NCBI GenBank assembly: GCA_004347685.1
Contig: SLTJ01000041.1
Span: 62,001-126,000 of the forward strand
DNA length: 64,000 bases
Source of the DNA: Clostridia bacterium
GTDB taxonomy: Bacteria; Bacillota; DSM-521; Neomoorellales; SLTJ01
Direction of reading: 5' to 3'
In this document: one piece after another, positions 62,979 to 64,000 of the stretch
How positions within the stretch are numbered: position 1 is the stretch's first letter
Layout of the letters: each line of letters begins with the position of its first letter
Translations under genes and position numbers: made by a program
Notes under the pieces: model-generated
Told to the model about the DNA's origin: nothing
Databases searched by the model: none
Seen by the model: only the letters and a program-made list of their open reading frames with translations

Positions 62979-63215
62979 CTACGCAGGTAAGTCTACCAGG
63001 ATTACATCCACACCTAGTTTTCTTACCTGGTCCCAGGGGACAACCACATCTTCATTTCGGCCCAGCAGACCCAGCAGGCGCTGGTTGCCCGGAAGGATAA
63101 TGGCCTTGATCCGTCCATCTTCCAAATCCAGATCCACATCCTTGATCAGTCCCAGCCGCCGGCCATCCGAGACGTTCACCACGTCCCGCGCCTTCAGGTC
63201 GGCAATGCGCATCAT
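62979..63215 (-). CDS. YlmC/YmxH-family PRC-barrel protein
   Basis: 78 aa. IADLKARDVVNVSDGRRLGL, DVDLDLEDGRIKAIILPGN and NEDVVVPWDQVRKLGVDVIL form a single PRC-barrel, as in sporulation-associated YlmC/YmxH. Usually follows sigG. It was separated from pgeF by the insertion of the two-component genes. Its sporulation role is unproved. Confidence 0.93.
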   Translation of the reverse strand: MMRIADLKARDVVNVSDGRRLGLIKDVDLDLEDGRIKAIILPGNQRLLGLLGRNEDVVVPWDQVRKLGVDVILVDLPA

Positions 63216-63289
63216 CGCGTCTCACACCTCCCGTAAGATTGCCCATGTTCTACTATATGATCCTGCCGGAAGATGTGTGCAATGAAACC

Positions 63290-63901
63290 CTACTTTCGGG
63301 CCAAATATTCCCGCGAGGCGCGGAAAACCTCCATCAGCCGGGATCTGACTTCTATCCGAGCCGCCCCCGCCTGCCCGGGGCTGTCATGGCTGCCCATGGC
63401 AGGAACGGCTTCCGCTTCTCTGGCCACGTCAACGAAGCACAGGGGCGGGAACAGGATACACCACCAGTTCTCCCCTTTCCCCTCTCCTAGAACCAGTCTG
63501 ATGGCCTCATACTCCCCGGCCGGGAGGGTAAAATTATTGTAGGAGCGTGTGGGAAAGCTGTAATATCCCATCTCGGCCCGCACCGGGTAGGTCCGGCCGG
63601 AGACTGCCAGCTCCTGTGCCGCCACCTTTTCCATCAGGGGCAGGCTCGCAAGGGCGATGCTCCGGGCTTGTTCTACGGTACTGGCGTGGGCCAGTTTCGG
63701 GGTCAGGGCGGCCATAACCGCATCTCGCACCTGGAGTTTCACGGCCTGTTCCCCGGGCTCGTCGCTCGTAGCCATGACGTGAAACCGGATAAGGTTATCA
63801 GGAGTGTATGCCTGGTCTACCTTTTCGCCCTGCAGCAGATAGGCAGCACTGCCCAGAGCGATAACTACCAATAAGAGTACCGAAATCATCCGCTTCTTCA
63901 T
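63290..63901 (-). CDS. spoIIR: Stage II sporulation protein R
   Basis: 203 aa, secreted from the forespore to trigger SpoIIGA-mediated processing of pro-sigma-E. N-terminal signal/anchor helix (VLLLVVIALGSAAYLLQG), then LIRFHVMATSDEPGEQAVKL, SYNNFTLPAGEYEAIRLVLG and ENWWCILFPPLCFVD, all SpoIIR hallmarks. ATG 63901 with GGAGGTGA is the start; the GTG at 63910 overlaps the SD. It lies downstream of sigG, in this lineage's order. Confidence 0.96.
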   Translation of the reverse strand: MKKRMISVLLLVVIALGSAAYLLQGEKVDQAYTPDNLIRFHVMATSDEPGEQAVKLQVRDAVMAALTPKLAHASTVEQARSIALASLPLMEKVAAQELAVSGRTYPVRAEMGYYSFPTRSYNNFTLPAGEYEAIRLVLGEGKGENWWCILFPPLCFVDVAREAEAVPAMGSHDSPGQAGAARIEVRSRLMEVFRASREYLARK

Positions 63902-63932
63902 GGATATCACCTCCAGAATATACTTGGTGTGC

Positions 63933-64000
63933 TTACATATGCTTGCGCATGTGATTCAGGGCTGCTTTTTCCAGCCGGGAAACCTGGGCCTGGGAAATCC
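63933..64000 (-). CDS. sigG: Sporulation sigma factor SigG, C-terminal end (cut by window edge)
   Basis: The reverse frame reads ISQAQVSRLEKAALNHMRKH and stops. This is the region 4.2 recognition helix and tail of forespore sigma-G. Only 22 codons are inside the window; sigma-F or -E have different ends, so G is the best fit given the downstream spoIIR and ylmC genes. Confidence 0.85.
   Translation of the reverse strand, partial: ISQAQVSRLEKAALNHMRKHM

Overview
The window reads as a chromosomal segment of a GC-rich, endospore-forming, Gram-positive anaerobe of the class Clostridia (Moorella/Peptococcaceae-like). The grounds are spoIIR and the 3' end of sigG at the right edge, remA, ribonuclease J, sepF/divIVA/ylm division genes, DapL-type lysine synthesis, a lone cytochrome-bd-type subunit, and many GTG/TTG starts behind strong GGAGG Shine-Dalgarno sites. 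The assignment is inferred from gene content; no species is claimed. No rRNA, CRISPR array or intact prophage is visible, and there is one tRNA (Thr, CGT).

Layout. (1) 1-6173, minus: priA-def-fmt-zinc protease-rsmB-rlmN, the right half of the Firmicutes operon yicC-remA-gmk-rpoZ-coaBC-(metK)-priA-def-fmt-rsmB-rlmN. (2) 6.2-34.3 kb: about 28 kb of other genes separating priA from metK. These are an exopolysaccharide control block (phosphatase, tyrosine kinase, chain-length protein, O-antigen ligase) below an S-layer protein gene; a Phd/PIN toxin-antitoxin pair and a ModE-like regulator; a PspA stress cassette (DUF4178, PspA, DUF4247, DUF350, membrane spermidine-synthase-like protein); an AbrB/PIN pair next to a TnpB remnant; a metallo-beta-lactamase-fold protein that runs antisense into an ABC permease; a tandem universal stress protein; an orphan CydA-like oxidase with an Rrf2 regulator; an Fe-S flavoprotein; RNase J; typA; and mscS. 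(3) 34.4-41 kb, minus: dapF-dapL-yicC-remA-gmk-rpoZ-coaBC-metK, the left half of the split operon plus lysine biosynthesis. (4) 41-48.3 kb: a Ca2+-type P-ATPase, rqcH, an undescribed multi-winged-helix/coiled-coil protein and a small flavin-fold protein. (5) 48.4-60.3 kb, minus: pgeF-yggS-sepF-proC-yggT-ylmH-divIVA-DUF167-unknown-ileS-DUF5665-yteA-thiD-lspA-rluD, the classic division/ileS/lspA cluster. (6) 60.4-62.5 kb, plus: a two-component system inserted between pgeF and ylmC, facing a 54-residue membrane ORF and a 25-bp palindrome. (7) 62.9-64 kb, minus: ylmC, spoIIR, sigG.

Themes. Core translation, nucleotide and cofactor genes form long minus-strand operons with overlapping ends. The intervening accessory DNA concentrates on the cell envelope and stress (S-layer, exopolysaccharide, PspA, mechanosensitive channel, universal stress protein, oxidase). 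The least explained items are the four-winged-helix coiled-coil protein, the orphan CydA-like subunit with its regulator and palindrome, the PspA cassette, the terminator-like hairpin in the RNase J leader, and the TnpB remnant with downstream hairpins.
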